From NCBI GenBank assembly GCA_964565335.1, contig CAZMEN010000030.1, positions 1-30,809 on the forward strand: a stretch of DNA of 30,809 nt, given 5' to 3'. Under the pieces are notes generated by a model. That model was given only the letters and a program-made list of their open reading frames with translations, was not told where the DNA came from and did no database searches. Shown one piece after another: positions 7,382 through 15,622 of the stretch; position 1 is the stretch's first letter; the number at the start of each line of letters is the position of its first letter. Origin of the DNA: Litorimonas sp964565335. Its GTDB lineage: Bacteria > Pseudomonadota > Alphaproteobacteria > Caulobacterales > Maricaulaceae. Position numbers and translations under genes: made by a program.

Positions 7382-10300
7382 CTATTCAGCCGCGACCAGC
7401 TTCTCTGCTGCGTTCAATTCAATCGATAATAATTGGGAGACACCTTGCTCGGCCATAGTCACGCCGAAGAGGCGGTCCATGCGGCTCATGGTGACGGGAT
7501 TATGAGTGATCGCGATAAATTTTGTGTTGGTGTGCTCTTTCATATCGTCGAGCAGGTCGCAATAACGCGCGACATTGGCATCATCAAGCGGCGCATCGAC
7601 TTCGTCCAAGACGCAGACAGGGGCAGGATTGGACAAGAACACCGCAAAGATTAGCGCTGTCGCTGTCAGAGCCTGCTCACCCCCAGAGAGGAGCGACATG
7701 GCCTTCAAAGATTTCCCAGGCGGGCGCGCCATGACCTCGAGACCCGCTTCGAGGGGGTCATCAGATTCTGTCAGAGCAAGCGCCGCTTCGCCGCCACCGA
7801 AAAGCGTCGTGAAAAGACGTCCAAAGTGACCATTGACCACATCAAAGGCTTTCAAAAGACGTTCGCGGCCTTCTTGGTTCAGCTCATCAATACCTTCGCG
7901 AAGGCGGGCAATCGCTGCGATCAGGTCTTGACGCTCTTCGTTCATGGCTGAGAGGCGGTCTTCTTGTTCAGCGGCCTCTTCATCGGCGCGCAAATTGACG
8001 CCGCCCATGCGCTCGCGTTCAGAAGTCAGGCGATCGAGTTTCTTTTCAATATCGGTTTCGGACAGACCTGATTCAGGTGATAATTCGCCGAGATGCTCTT
8101 TAAGCTCGGACGGCTCGCAAGAAAGAGTCTCGTTGATGCGGGCTTTGGTCTCGGCAATGCGTTCCTGCGCCGCGATTTTACGGGCTTCGGCACCCGCGCG
8201 CGCTTCGCGGGCAGCGGAATGGGCTTGCTCGGCATCACGGGCTTGGTTTTCCGCTTCGCGCAACTCGCCCTCGGCTTTGGCCAAGGAATCAGAGGCGGCC
8301 GTACGGCGGGCTTCTGCGGCTTCGAGTTCAGCAAACAGATTGGCGCGGCGATCCGCAAATTTGTCAGGGCCGTCCGTGGCTGCGCTCAATGTGGTTTGCG
8401 CCGCAGTCGCGCGCGTTTCGAGTTGCTCCACCCGTTTCTTGGCAGTTTCCGAACGACGGGCCCAATCTGCACGCTCTTTTTCAACGGCTTTAAGGCGGGC
8501 GGCACGGGCCTCGGTTTCATTTTTCAGGCTGCGATATTGAGCGCTGGCTTCATCAGCAATGTCGCGGGCTTCACTCAGTCTTTCGGCGAGCGTTGTTTGC
8601 TGTTCTGAAATGTCCTCAACGTCTTTTAAGCCTTCTGAATTCGTTTTGGCCGTGTCGCGTTGATTCGTGAGTTCTTTAATTTCGGCGTCCAGTCTTTCAA
8701 GACGGTCTTCGAGAGATTTTCGTTCAGCATTGGCGCGGGCAATATCTGTTTCATACTGTGACAATGCGGCCTGGGCTGCGCGCTCACCGCGTTCTAAATC
8801 GGGTAGGGCGCGGCGGGCTTGCCGGACTTTCTCTTGTGCTTGATTGCGGGTTTGGCGGGCCGTTTCAAACGAAGTTTGGTCAGCTTCAACTTTGGATTCC
8901 GCTTTTTCAATTTCGATAGAGATTTCAGCCAAACGGTTTTGTTGTTTCAATTTCACGGCGGCGGAGGTCTCGGCCCCGGCAGCCATTTCAAATCCGTCCC
9001 AACGGCTGACTTGACCTTCAAGCGTGACCAAGCGTTGTCCAGGTTTTAGAGCCGCGGAAAGGGCTTCAATTTCATCAGTCGATACAACACCAATCTGAGA
9101 GAGGCGAGCTTTCAACTCATCGGGTGCCGTTACGAAATCGCTTAACGGCTTAACTTGGGCAGGCAGAGTTTGATCCGAGACGCGTGCTCCGGCCCAACGC
9201 AAATTCGCCTCACCGCCAATGGCGGCGTCCAAATCTTCACCTAAAGCGGCAGCAAGCGCTTGCTCATATCCGCGTTTGGCTTTGCATTGGTTCAAAGCTG
9301 GCTCGTAAGAGCCCGCTTGCGCGCGGGCTAACATGCGCTCTAACGCCGTTTTCTCACCTGAAAGGCCTGAGAGAAGCTGACGGGATTTGGCGAGCGTTTC
9401 GCGCGCTACTTGATCGGTTTCTTCGGCCTCGGTCAGTGATTTTGCGAGAGTTTGTTCCTCTTCTCGCGCTGCTTCCAAAGCTTTCAAGGCGTCTTTTGCG
9501 CCTGCAGCAAAAAGATTGCCTGACGAGCCGCCATCTTGGCTCATGCCAGCGAGGCGGTCTTGTGTATTTTCACGCTCGCGAGTGACGCGCTCAAGGCGGC
9601 CTTCGGCTTGAGACAATTCGCGCTCAGCAGACTCGCGGCGCGCATTTTGGTCGGCTGCTTTGCGCGTTAATTCATTGTAGTCCGCTTCCAGCGTTGTGCG
9701 TGTTTTAATAGCCTCTGACGCGGCATCGGCGGCGGCGTCGAGGGCCGCGGACGTATCGGCCATAGCAGAGAGTTTATCAAATTCCAGTTTTAAGAGTGCT
9801 TCAGCGTCATTGGCGTCGCTGACAATGCCCGTTTCGCGCTCCAAATCAGCGGATAAGTTTTTAATTTGCTCTTCGAGCTTTTTAATCTCTGCGCCAGCGG
9901 CTTCTTCGTCAGACTCCAGCGCTTCTTTGGCAGCGTTGAGCCGGCCCAATACAGCGGCGGCGATGATTTGCTCTTCGCGTTTAGGTTCTAATAACCCAGA
10001 CAGTTCAGCGGCTTGGCGGGTTAACTCAGACGCTTTTGTCGCCGTATCGGCCACGCGGTTGTCGCATTCTGTCGAGCCTTCTGTCGCGGCGGCCAAAGTA
10101 TCAATCGCGCTGACCCAGCGTTTTAACCAGAGAAGGGCTTTATATTCATTAATTTCGCCTGCAAGCCGCTTATAACGGGAGGCTTGACGTGATTGGCGAC
10201 GCAAGGACAAAAGCTGGCCTTCGATCTGCTGAATAATATCGTCGAGGCGGTTCAGATTATTCTCCGCCGCACGCAATCGCAATTCGGCCTCATGGCGGCG

Positions 10301-10831
10301 TGTGTGAAGACCCGAAATGCCTGCTGCTTCTTCGAGGATGCGGCGGCGATTGGCGGGCTTAGCGGCAATCAATTCAGAAATCTGGCCCTGACGGACAAGC
10401 GCGGGAGAGTTGGCTCCGGTGGACGCATCAGCAAACAGAAGCTGCACATCTTTGGCTCGAACGGTTTTACCATTGATTTTATATTTGGAACCGCTGCCTT
10501 TTGTAATGACCCGCATGACTTCCAGCGTGTCATCATCATTGAAGGCAGGGGGCGCGATGCGGGCCGAATTATCAATCGTCAGCGTGACATGCGCTTGGTT
10601 GCGTCCGGGGCGTGTTTTCGTCCCGTTGAATATAACGTCATCCATTCCAGCTGCGCGCATGGCTTTGGCGGAATTTGCCCCCATGACCCAACGAATGGCT
10701 TCCAATAGATTGGATTTACCGCAGCCATTTGGCCCCACAATGCCGGTTAATCCCGACTCAATGTGGAAATCAGTGGGTTCGACAAAGGATTTAAACCCTG
10801 CCAGCCGAATCTGATTAAAGACCAAAGACAT
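7382..10831 (-). CDS. smc: Chromosome segregation ATPase SMC
   Basis: 1149-residue structural-maintenance-of-chromosomes protein, the ATPase of the SMC-ScpAB condensin that loads at parS and organises the nucleoid. The N-terminal head starts LVFNQIRLAGFKSFVEP and carries Walker A GPNGCGKS at residues 33-40. A long coiled coil (about 165-500) leads to a hinge (roughly 510-640, with GYEQALAAALGEDLDAAIGG), then a second coiled coil returns to the C-terminal head with signature LSGGEQALTATALIFA and Walker B VCVLDEVDAPLDD. All ATPase motifs are intact. It starts 6 bases after the stop of the upstream DsbA-type gene, so the two are very likely cotranscribed. High Ala/Glu/Arg coding produces several long but spurious opposite-strand frames. 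Confidence 0.98.
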   Translation of the reverse strand: MSLVFNQIRLAGFKSFVEPTDFHIESGLTGIVGPNGCGKSNLLEAIRWVMGANSAKAMRAAGMDDVIFNGTKTRPGRNQAHVTLTIDNSARIAPPAFNDDDTLEVMRVITKGSGSKYKINGKTVRAKDVQLLFADASTGANSPALVRQGQISELIAAKPANRRRILEEAAGISGLHTRRHEAELRLRAAENNLNRLDDIIQQIEGQLLSLRRQSRQASRYKRLAGEINEYKALLWLKRWVSAIDTLAAATEGSTECDNRVADTATKASELTRQAAELSGLLEPKREEQIIAAAVLGRLNAAKEALESDEEAAGAEIKKLEEQIKNLSADLERETGIVSDANDAEALLKLEFDKLSAMADTSAALDAAADAASEAIKTRTTLEADYNELTRKAADQNARRESAERELSQAEGRLERVTRERENTQDRLAGMSQDGGSSGNLFAAGAKDALKALEAAREEEQTLAKSLTEAEETDQVARETLAKSRQLLSGLSGEKTALERMLARAQAGSYEPALNQCKAKRGYEQALAAALGEDLDAAIGGEANLRWAGARVSDQTLPAQVKPLSDFVTAPDELKARLSQIGVVSTDEIEALSAALKPGQRLVTLEGQVSRWDGFEMAAGAETSAAVKLKQQNRLAEISIEIEKAESKVEADQTSFETARQTRNQAQEKVRQARRALPDLERGERAAQAALSQYETDIARANAERKSLEDRLERLDAEIKELTNQRDTAKTNSEGLKDVEDISEQQTTLAERLSEARDIADEASAQYRSLKNETEARAARLKAVEKERADWARRSETAKKRVEQLETRATAAQTTLSAATDGPDKFADRRANLFAELEAAEARRTAASDSLAKAEGELREAENQARDAEQAHSAAREARAGAEARKIAAQERIAETKARINETLSCEPSELKEHLGELSPESGLSETDIEKKLDRLTSERERMGGVNLRADEEAAEQEDRLSAMNEERQDLIAAIARLREGIDELNQEGRERLLKAFDVVNGHFGRLFTTLFGGGEAALALTESDDPLEAGLEVMARPPGKSLKAMSLLSGGEQALTATALIFAVFLSNPAPVCVLDEVDAPLDDANVARYCDLLDDMKEHTNTKFIAITHNPVTMSRMDRLFGVTMAEQGVSQLLSIELNAAEKLVAAE

Positions 10832-10837
10832 AAGAAA

Positions 10838-11575
10838 TTACTCGGACTTTTCTTCTGTCGCGTCTGCCTTGGGGGCTTCTTCGCCAAGAAGCGGAAGGAA
10901 GACTTCTTCCATGCTTTCCAAAGTGAAAAACTGTTTCCCGCTTGGCGACTTCTTTGTGTATTCGCCATTGACGATGAAGCTCGGCGTTCCTGAAATACCG
11001 ATATCGACTCCGCTTTGAATATAATCATCATATTCTTTTTGAATATCTTCATTCACGAGACAGGCTTCAAAATCCGCGTCGCTGAGCCCCGAGTTTTTCG
11101 CGATATTTAAATAGGCCTCACGGGCTTTGCCTTGTTGGGCCATCGCCATAATTTGCGACTGACGCTCAAATTGATATTTGATATTCGTCATGAATTTGTC
11201 ATCACCCGTACAGAGCGCAATCATGTGTCCGGCGTCCGCAAGCTGACGAGGGTTCGTTGGGAAAGGGCGGAACACATAACGGACTTTACCCGTATCAATA
11301 TATTTCTTCTTTAGATCGGGATAAACGGTCGTCGCCCAGTTGGCGCACGCTGGACATATGACGGACGCATATTCGACCAAGACGATAGGCGCTGTTGTGG
11401 AACCGACACCGCGGTCATTGGGTAGAGTGTACTGAGACGTGTCACCGGTCTTGGTCACAGACTTCTCACCATCAGCCCCTCCGCTACAAGCTATGAGCGC
11501 CGCAGCGGCGACCCCGCCGACAAGGCTTGTCACAAGGTGACGGCGAAAAGAGTCAAATGTAAACGAATCGATCAT
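10838..11575 (-). CDS. DsbA-family thiol oxidoreductase, predicted lipoprotein (CPAC)
   Basis: 245-residue thioredoxin-fold protein of the DsbA/DsbG-like family with a helical insertion. The redox motif is C74-P-A-C77 and the cis-proline is P198 (ISGTPSF), so it should catalyse disulfide formation or isomerisation in the periplasm. The N-terminus has a polar/basic lead (SFRRHLVTSLVGG) and hydrophobic run ending in a lipobox (LIAC, C30), which predicts membrane anchoring. The C-terminus is acidic (ADATEEKSE). It immediately precedes smc with a 6-base gap. A DsbA-like gene next to smc recurs in alphaproteobacteria. Its substrates are unknown. Confidence 0.9.
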   Translation of the reverse strand: MIDSFTFDSFRRHLVTSLVGGVAAAALIACSGGADGEKSVTKTGDTSQYTLPNDRGVGSTTAPIVLVEYASVICPACANWATTVYPDLKKKYIDTGKVRYVFRPFPTNPRQLADAGHMIALCTGDDKFMTNIKYQFERQSQIMAMAQQGKAREAYLNIAKNSGLSDADFEACLVNEDIQKEYDDYIQSGVDIGISGTPSFIVNGEYTKKSPSGKQFFTLESMEEVFLPLLGEEAPKADATEEKSE

Positions 11576-11620
11576 AGGGTAAGTCTCGCAATTTTAGAGG
11601 TTATAGCAATAAGCCCACCG

Positions 11621-11779
11621 CCATAGTTCCACCTATGGTCGATGAAAATGGAAGGAAACTGTGGAAGACCTTAGGAAAACAAGGGGTTTGTCACGAATCC
11701 GTGCCGAAATTCGTTCCGAAGGCGTGATATCCACAGAATCAGTATTTTAGGGTTTTTGAAAGGGGCTTTCCTTTTCAAA
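11621..11779. repeat. Inverted repeats in the gap between the two DsbA genes
   Basis: The gap 11576-11804 holds three short inverted repeats: CCATAG-N6-CTATGG (11621-11638), ACGAAT-N10-ATTCGT (11693-11714), and a longer hairpin TTTGAAAGGGG / CCTTTTCAAA (11755-11779). The last lies 26 bases past the stop of the gene at 11805-12566, with no clear T-tract, and might end that transcript weakly. The first two are upstream of the CPAC gene and could be regulatory. TTTGTCACGAAT at 11689-11698 (approximate) resembles half of the 7337-7378 element, perhaps by chance. Confidence 0.35.
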
Positions 11780-11804
11780 TTTGGGTTTAAGTTGAGGGGG
11801 TGGC

Positions 11805-12566
11805 TTAGTGAGCATGCCCCGCGTGAGGGTCATAAGGCTCTAAATCATCAGGCAGCGCGCTGACCCCGTCTTTGATCATACCGCTAAAGAGCTTGGTCAA
11901 GGTCTTGGCGTCCTGCTTCCCTTTATAGGGCTCACCATTGACGTAAAAGGCGGGCACACCGGAAATATTAGCGCCTGTGCCTCGCTCACTTGCAAGTCGT
12001 AGCCGATCCATCATTTCTGGCTTGTCTAAGCAGGCTTTAATCGCGTCAACATCTTTCAAACCCGCGAGTTCGCCCACTTTTGTATAAGCGTCTTGAAGTC
12101 CGCCCGCGCGGGCCTGCTCATACATCTCTTTTTGTTTATCCATTTGATATTCGATGACTTTGAAATAATCTTCAGCTGGAGCACATTCAGCGATTAGAAA
12201 ACCGACAACAGACATTTGTTCCGGCGGTGTGGGAATTGGGCGCAGAATAAAACGGAGCTTATCTGTTTCTACCAAATCTTTTTTAATCGCGTCCCATTCA
12301 TCTTGAAACCATCGGCCGCAATGCCCGCAGGTCACAGACGCATACATAATCATGGTAATAGGCGCAATGTCCGCGCCAAGCACGTGGTCATCAGGTGCCT
12401 CTGTCATAGCGAATTCGACCTTTGGCGTGGCTGTCTCCGCTGGTGTTTCAACCTTGGGCGCATCCTCTTTTGGAATCGGTGTTTGCTGTGCAAAGGCGCT
12501 TTGGTTGAGCCCAAAGGTGATTATCAGAGTGAGTAGAGAGAGGCTCAGGAGTTTGGAAAGATACAT
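11805..12566 (-). CDS. Periplasmic DsbA-family thiol oxidoreductase (CGHC)
   Basis: 253 residues with a clear Sec signal peptide (residues 1-26, cleavage after SAFA), then a proline/threonine-rich spacer (27-60) before the thioredoxin fold. The active site is C80-G-H-C83, a pair typical of oxidising DsbA proteins, and the cis-proline is P205 (ISGVPAF). The C-terminus ends in histidines (DPHAGHAH), which may bind metal. It is a paralogue of the CPAC protein at 10838-11575: both share the pattern APIxxxxYASVxCxxC, an R-P-x-P-T-x-P loop and G-x-P-x-F-x-V-N-G-E. It follows dciA by 23 bases and likely shares its transcript. Confidence 0.92.
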   Translation of the reverse strand: MYLSKLLSLSLLTLIITFGLNQSAFAQQTPIPKEDAPKVETPAETATPKVEFAMTEAPDDHVLGADIAPITMIMYASVTCGHCGRWFQDEWDAIKKDLVETDKLRFILRPIPTPPEQMSVVGFLIAECAPAEDYFKVIEYQMDKQKEMYEQARAGGLQDAYTKVGELAGLKDVDAIKACLDKPEMMDRLRLASERGTGANISGVPAFYVNGEPYKGKQDAKTLTKLFSGMIKDGVSALPDDLEPYDPHAGHAH

Positions 12567-12589
12567 TCTTGGGATCTCGGAAATTGGAA

Positions 12590-13123
12590 TTAATGGTCAG
12601 GTTTGCGCGTTAGGACGCCGCGCCCCAGTTTTTCAAGCGCGGCTTTTAACGCATCGCTTTCGACAGTTTCAAGGCCGTCGCGTAAGGCTTTGGTTTGGGT
12701 TGGGCGAAGGCCGGAATGGGTTCGCATTTTTGCCCCGTCTGTGCGCATCTTTGTCTGCACGATTTTGATCGCTTTGACATGGTAGGGGCCTAGATGGGTA
12801 TTGAGGCGATCAATAATGGGGCCGCTGGCCGCCATAATTAATGCCGCTGCAGAACCGGGCGCAGAGATAACGAGCGTCCGTCCATGCCGTCCGTAAACGA
12901 ACCGCACAGGCGTCGAGATTTTGCTCCACCGATTGCCGACAATTTCGGGCCAGATGCGGCCCAAAGCCAAAGCAGAGGAACCGCCGCCATATTTCTTGGA
13001 CAAAGGCCGAAGGACTTTTGATACAGCGAAACCAGCGGAGGGCGCCGTGCGATATTGTGGACGCGCCCGTTGGTGTGCCAACCAATGCGTAATTTTTTGC
13101 TTATCATCACGGGACAAGGTCAT
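12590..13123 (-). CDS. dciA: DUF721/DciA-family protein (replicative helicase loader)
   Basis: 177 residues from the ATG at 13123, which has AGGAG about 10 bases upstream; an earlier in-frame start at 13165 would run further into the mutY promoter. The family core, residues about 35-115, shows ALGRIWPEIVGNRWSKISTPVRF followed by GRTLVISAPGSAAALIMAASGPIIDRLNTHLGP, which matches the DUF721 (DciA) fold that assists loading of DnaB helicase in bacteria lacking DnaC. The basic N-terminus and the C-terminal tail (residues 116-177) are variable. Divergent from mutY with only 51 bases between starts, an arrangement often conserved in alphaproteobacteria. Confidence 0.85.
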   Translation of the reverse strand: MTLSRDDKQKITHWLAHQRARPQYRTAPSAGFAVSKVLRPLSKKYGGGSSALALGRIWPEIVGNRWSKISTPVRFVYGRHGRTLVISAPGSAAALIMAASGPIIDRLNTHLGPYHVKAIKIVQTKMRTDGAKMRTHSGLRPTQTKALRDGLETVESDALKAALEKLGRGVLTRKPDH

Positions 13124-13174
13124 TCGGGCTTTTCTCCTATTGCAATGCAACAGTAAAGCGGACACATCAGCGAA

Positions 13175-14257
13175 ATGATTAAATCTTGTTCAAGATTTAC
13201 AAACGCCCAACTCGGCGAAATGCGTAGCGCCCTTCTGAATTGGTATGACGCGCAGGGCCGAACATTGCCGTGGCGAGTTAGGCCCGAAGACCGCGCGGCG
13301 GGGATGGTTGCCGACCCGTATGCCGTATGGCTGTCCGAAATTATGCTGCAACAAACCACCGTGCCGCATGGTACGCCTTATTGGCATAAGTTTTTGGAAG
13401 AATTTCCGACTGTTACGGATTTGGCCAATGCGCCGCGCGAAACGGTTTTGGGCCTTTGGGCAGGGCTCGGATATTATGCTCGTGCGCGGAACCTGCATAA
13501 ATGCGCGCAAATTATTCAGGATGAGCATAATGGGGTGTTTCCGAAGACGGAGAAAGAGTTGCTCAAACTGCCGGGTATTGGGGCCTATACGGCTGCCACG
13601 ATTGCAGCGATTTGCTTTGATGAGGCGACCAATATTGTCGACGGCAATGTCGAGCGGGTCATTAGCCGTATTTTTGCGGTGGAAACCCCTTTGCCTAAAG
13701 GGCGTAAAGACTTGCGTGCGCGGGCAGGGGAACTAGCATCGCCGGAACGTCCCGGTGATTATGGACAGGCCTTGATGGACCTGGGGGCGACGGTCTGTAC
13801 GCCGCGTTCCCCGTCTTGCGCAGATTGCGTTTGGGAGGATTATTGCGCGGCTCGAAGCGCGGGAACGCAAGCCGATTATCCCAAAAAAACCCCGAAGAAG
13901 AAACAGCCAGTGCGGTATGGGGCTGTTTTCGTGGCGCATCTCCAAGGTCAAGTTTTACTGGAAACGCGCCCCGATGCAGGACTTCTGGGCGGAATGTTGG
14001 GGTTGCCGGGCACGGTATGGGAAGAGAGCGCTGTAACTGAGCCGCTGGACTCAGCCCCCATGAAAGCTAAATGGAGACAGATTGACGGTTTCGTCAAACA
14101 TGTTTTCACGCATTTTGAACTCCGCTTGGATGTTTATGTGGCGGATATAGTGGAAGGCGAATTGACAAAAGGCCATAACGGTCTGTGGGCCGAAGAGACC
14201 ATTTTAAAAACCCTCCCTACGGTGTTCAAAAAAGCTGTAGAACACGCGGCCCTTTAA
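13175..14257 (+). CDS. mutY: A/G-specific adenine DNA glycosylase
   Basis: Removes adenine mispaired with 8-oxoguanine in base excision repair. 360 residues, normal length. Catalytic E55 is in LSEIMLQQTTV. The helix-hairpin-helix reads LPGIGAYTAATIAAI (132-146), with catalytic D156 (VDGNVERV). The [4Fe-4S] cluster cysteines are C208, C215, C218 and C224 (C-x6-C-x2-C-x5-C). The C-terminal NUDIX-like 8-oxoG recognition domain begins near residue 245 (YGAVFVAHLQGQVLLETRPDAGLLGGMLGLPG). The start is uncertain: the ATG at 13175 has only a weak ribosome site, and M16 is an alternative, but the residues between look helical and in-family. Confidence 0.96.
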   Translation: MIKSCSRFTNAQLGEMRSALLNWYDAQGRTLPWRVRPEDRAAGMVADPYAVWLSEIMLQQTTVPHGTPYWHKFLEEFPTVTDLANAPRETVLGLWAGLGYYARARNLHKCAQIIQDEHNGVFPKTEKELLKLPGIGAYTAATIAAICFDEATNIVDGNVERVISRIFAVETPLPKGRKDLRARAGELASPERPGDYGQALMDLGATVCTPRSPSCADCVWEDYCAARSAGTQADYPKKTPKKKQPVRYGAVFVAHLQGQVLLETRPDAGLLGGMLGLPGTVWEESAVTEPLDSAPMKAKWRQIDGFVKHVFTHFELRLDVYVADIVEGELTKGHNGLWAEETILKTLPTVFKKAVEHAAL

Positions 14258-14262
14258 CAAAG

Positions 14263-14302
14263 ACGCATAAAAAAAGCCCCGCAAAAGCGAGGCTTAATGC
14301 GT
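14263..14302 (-). terminator. Rho-independent terminator between mutY and the minus-strand secreted-protein gene
   Basis: On the minus strand AAGCCTCGC-TTTT-GCGGGGCTT (core 14274-14295, one mismatch) is followed by a run of seven T. The outer bases ATGCGT / ACGCAT extend the pairing. It ends the gene at 14319-14747. On the plus strand it may also stop mutY transcription, but less well since there is no T-run that side. Confidence 0.85.
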
Positions 14303-14318
14303 TTCTGTTTAGACCAGA

Positions 14319-14747
14319 TTAGTTCGTAGTCACTTCGTCCGATTCCATAGAAGCGCGAGTTGCGGCTTCGACTTCTTCGCGAGATGGAGCCACTTTTTTC
14401 TGCTCTAAGAAGATACGGCAATAACCACCAGAAGGCTGAAGCAGTTCATTGGCGAATGCACCGTTACCTGAACACTTCAAAACACCGAGATTTTTTCCGT
14501 CGTAAAATTTAGATTGTGATGCCGCGTCACGGATACCGATGAGGCAGACCTTGCCTGCGGCCAAATCCATCACGTCGCCGCCTTCAGTGGCGCAAGACGC
14601 CTCGGAAGTAACAATACCGGCCTCAGAAGGGGAATTCATAAGCTCCGCATCAATTTCGGCTTGTGACATTTGCGCAAAAGCTGACGTGGCAGTCGCTGCG
14701 GCAAATGATAATCCCAAAATGGCAGCGCCAAAGCGTAATTTAGTCAT
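14319..14747 (-). CDS. Small secreted four-cysteine protein, unknown function
   Basis: 142 residues, starting at an ATG with a good AAGGAG upstream. A clean Sec signal peptide occupies residues 1-25 (GAAILGLSFAAATATSAFA). The mature part of about 117 residues has exactly four cysteines (C52, C68, C92, C110), which suggests two disulfide bonds. It has a charged, helix-prone tail (EQKKVAPSREEVEAATRASMESDE). I do not recognise the family. It stands alone, divergent from rnhB, with its own terminator. A periplasmic location is well supported; nothing more can be said. Confidence 0.75.
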   Translation of the reverse strand: MTKLRFGAAILGLSFAAATATSAFAQMSQAEIDAELMNSPSEAGIVTSEASCATEGGDVMDLAAGKVCLIGIRDAASQSKFYDGKNLGVLKCSGNGAFANELLQPSGGYCRIFLEQKKVAPSREEVEAATRASMESDEVTTN

Positions 14748-14772
14748 GGTTTGCTCCTTAACAATTCTTTAC

Positions 14773-14789
14773 AGGTCTGTATCAGACCT
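14773..14789. repeat. Perfect 7-bp palindrome in the rnhB/secreted-protein intergenic region
   Basis: AGGTCTG-TAT-CAGACCT followed on the plus strand by TTTT. It lies 26 bases upstream of the minus-strand gene start and 85 bases before rnhB. Either an operator for the secreted-protein gene or a short hairpin; the T-run on the plus side also allows a weak terminator. Confidence 0.4.
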
Positions 14790-14873
14790 TTTTAGTCCAA
14801 AAAAGGCCCGTTCTGTGAAAAACACAGCTTCTTGCGCAGATATGCAGGAAGCGGGCCAATCACGAGCCATATT

Positions 14874-15497
14874 ATGTCGATATACCAACCGGATATGAGT
14901 TTTGAACGCCGATTTGGCGGTCACATATGCGGCGTCGATGAGGCAGGGCGAGGGCCCTTAGCCGGCCCCGTGGTCGCTGCTGCCGTCATTCTAAACCCCG
15001 AATCTCTCCCGAGCGGTCTCAATGACAGTAAGGCCTTGTCGCAGAGCCGACGTGAACTCTTGCTGAACATTTTAACCTCTCAGAAAGATATTTTTATCGG
15101 CATCGGTATTTCTGAACCCGAAGAGATTGACCGCCTAAATATATTGCACGCCAGCATGACGGCGATGCGGCGGGCTGTCTTTGCCTTGCCTGTAAAGGCC
15201 GATACGGCCTTGATCGATGGTAACCGTATCCCGCCCGATATGCCTTGCAAGGCCGAGGCAATAATAAAGGGCGATGCGCGCAGCCTCTCAATCGCGGCGG
15301 CGTCCATCGCCGCCAAGGTCACGCGGGACAAATTGATGCAAGAGGCCGATGCGCGTTTCCCGGGCTACGGCTTGGCGGGGCATAAGGGCTATCCCACCAA
15401 AGCGCACCGCGAAGCCGTTATGGAAAAGGGCCCATGTCCGATACACAGGCGGAGTTTTAAGCCTGTGCGCATTAGTTTGGGTAGGGGAGGGGCATGA
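14874..15497 (+). CDS. rnhB: Ribonuclease HII
   Basis: Endonuclease that cuts the RNA strand of RNA-DNA hybrids and misincorporated ribonucleotides. 207 residues from the ATG at 14874; a start at 14832 adds 14 atypical residues. The family signature GVDEAGRGPLAGPVVAAAV has catalytic D22 and E23. Further acidic residues are at NDSKALS (D51) and ALIDGN (D115), followed by the conserved substrate-binding tract KGDARSLSIAAASIAAKVTRD and HKGYPTKAHREA near the C-terminus. The ribosome site is weak (ACGAG). The frame ends in GCATGA, which offers an overlapping start for a short downstream ORF. Confidence 0.96.
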   Translation: MSIYQPDMSFERRFGGHICGVDEAGRGPLAGPVVAAAVILNPESLPSGLNDSKALSQSRRELLLNILTSQKDIFIGIGISEPEEIDRLNILHASMTAMRRAVFALPVKADTALIDGNRIPPDMPCKAEAIIKGDARSLSIAAASIAAKVTRDKLMQEADARFPGYGLAGHKGYPTKAHREAVMEKGPCPIHRRSFKPVRISLGRGGA

Positions 15498-15622
15498 GTG
15501 TGTTCTATCGTGATAAATGCCGTTTTATCTCATGTGCGAGTTCCTGTCTTGGAGCGAGTTTAGGGCGTTTTAACTTTCAAGACTCTGAAAAGTTTACAGA
15601 GCTTTCTTTGCGAAAGAATTAG
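15494..15622 (+). CDS. Possible 42-residue ORF translationally coupled to rnhB
   Basis: The ATG of ATGA at the end of rnhB opens a 42-codon frame (MSVFYRDKCRF...LSLRKN) and is preceded by GGGGAGGGGC, a strong purine tract. Its last 29 bases overlap the convergent proline iminopeptidase gene. The product has three cysteines and no recognisable motif. It may be real, a remnant of a gene once downstream of rnhB, or chance. Confidence 0.25.
   Translation: MSVFYRDKCRFISCASSCLGASLGRFNFQDSEKFTELSLRKN

Noticed and set aside
7433..10814. Long plus-strand open frames opposite smc (up to about 198 codons, e.g. 7944-8540)
   Set aside because: They are mirror images of Ala/Glu/Arg-rich smc codons, have no ribosome sites, and their Ser/Arg/Ala-rich products look like no folded protein.
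15575..15600. Terminator hairpin CTCTG / CAGAG at the pip stop codon
   Set aside because: Only five pairs with a nine-base loop and overlapping the coding end; not convincing.
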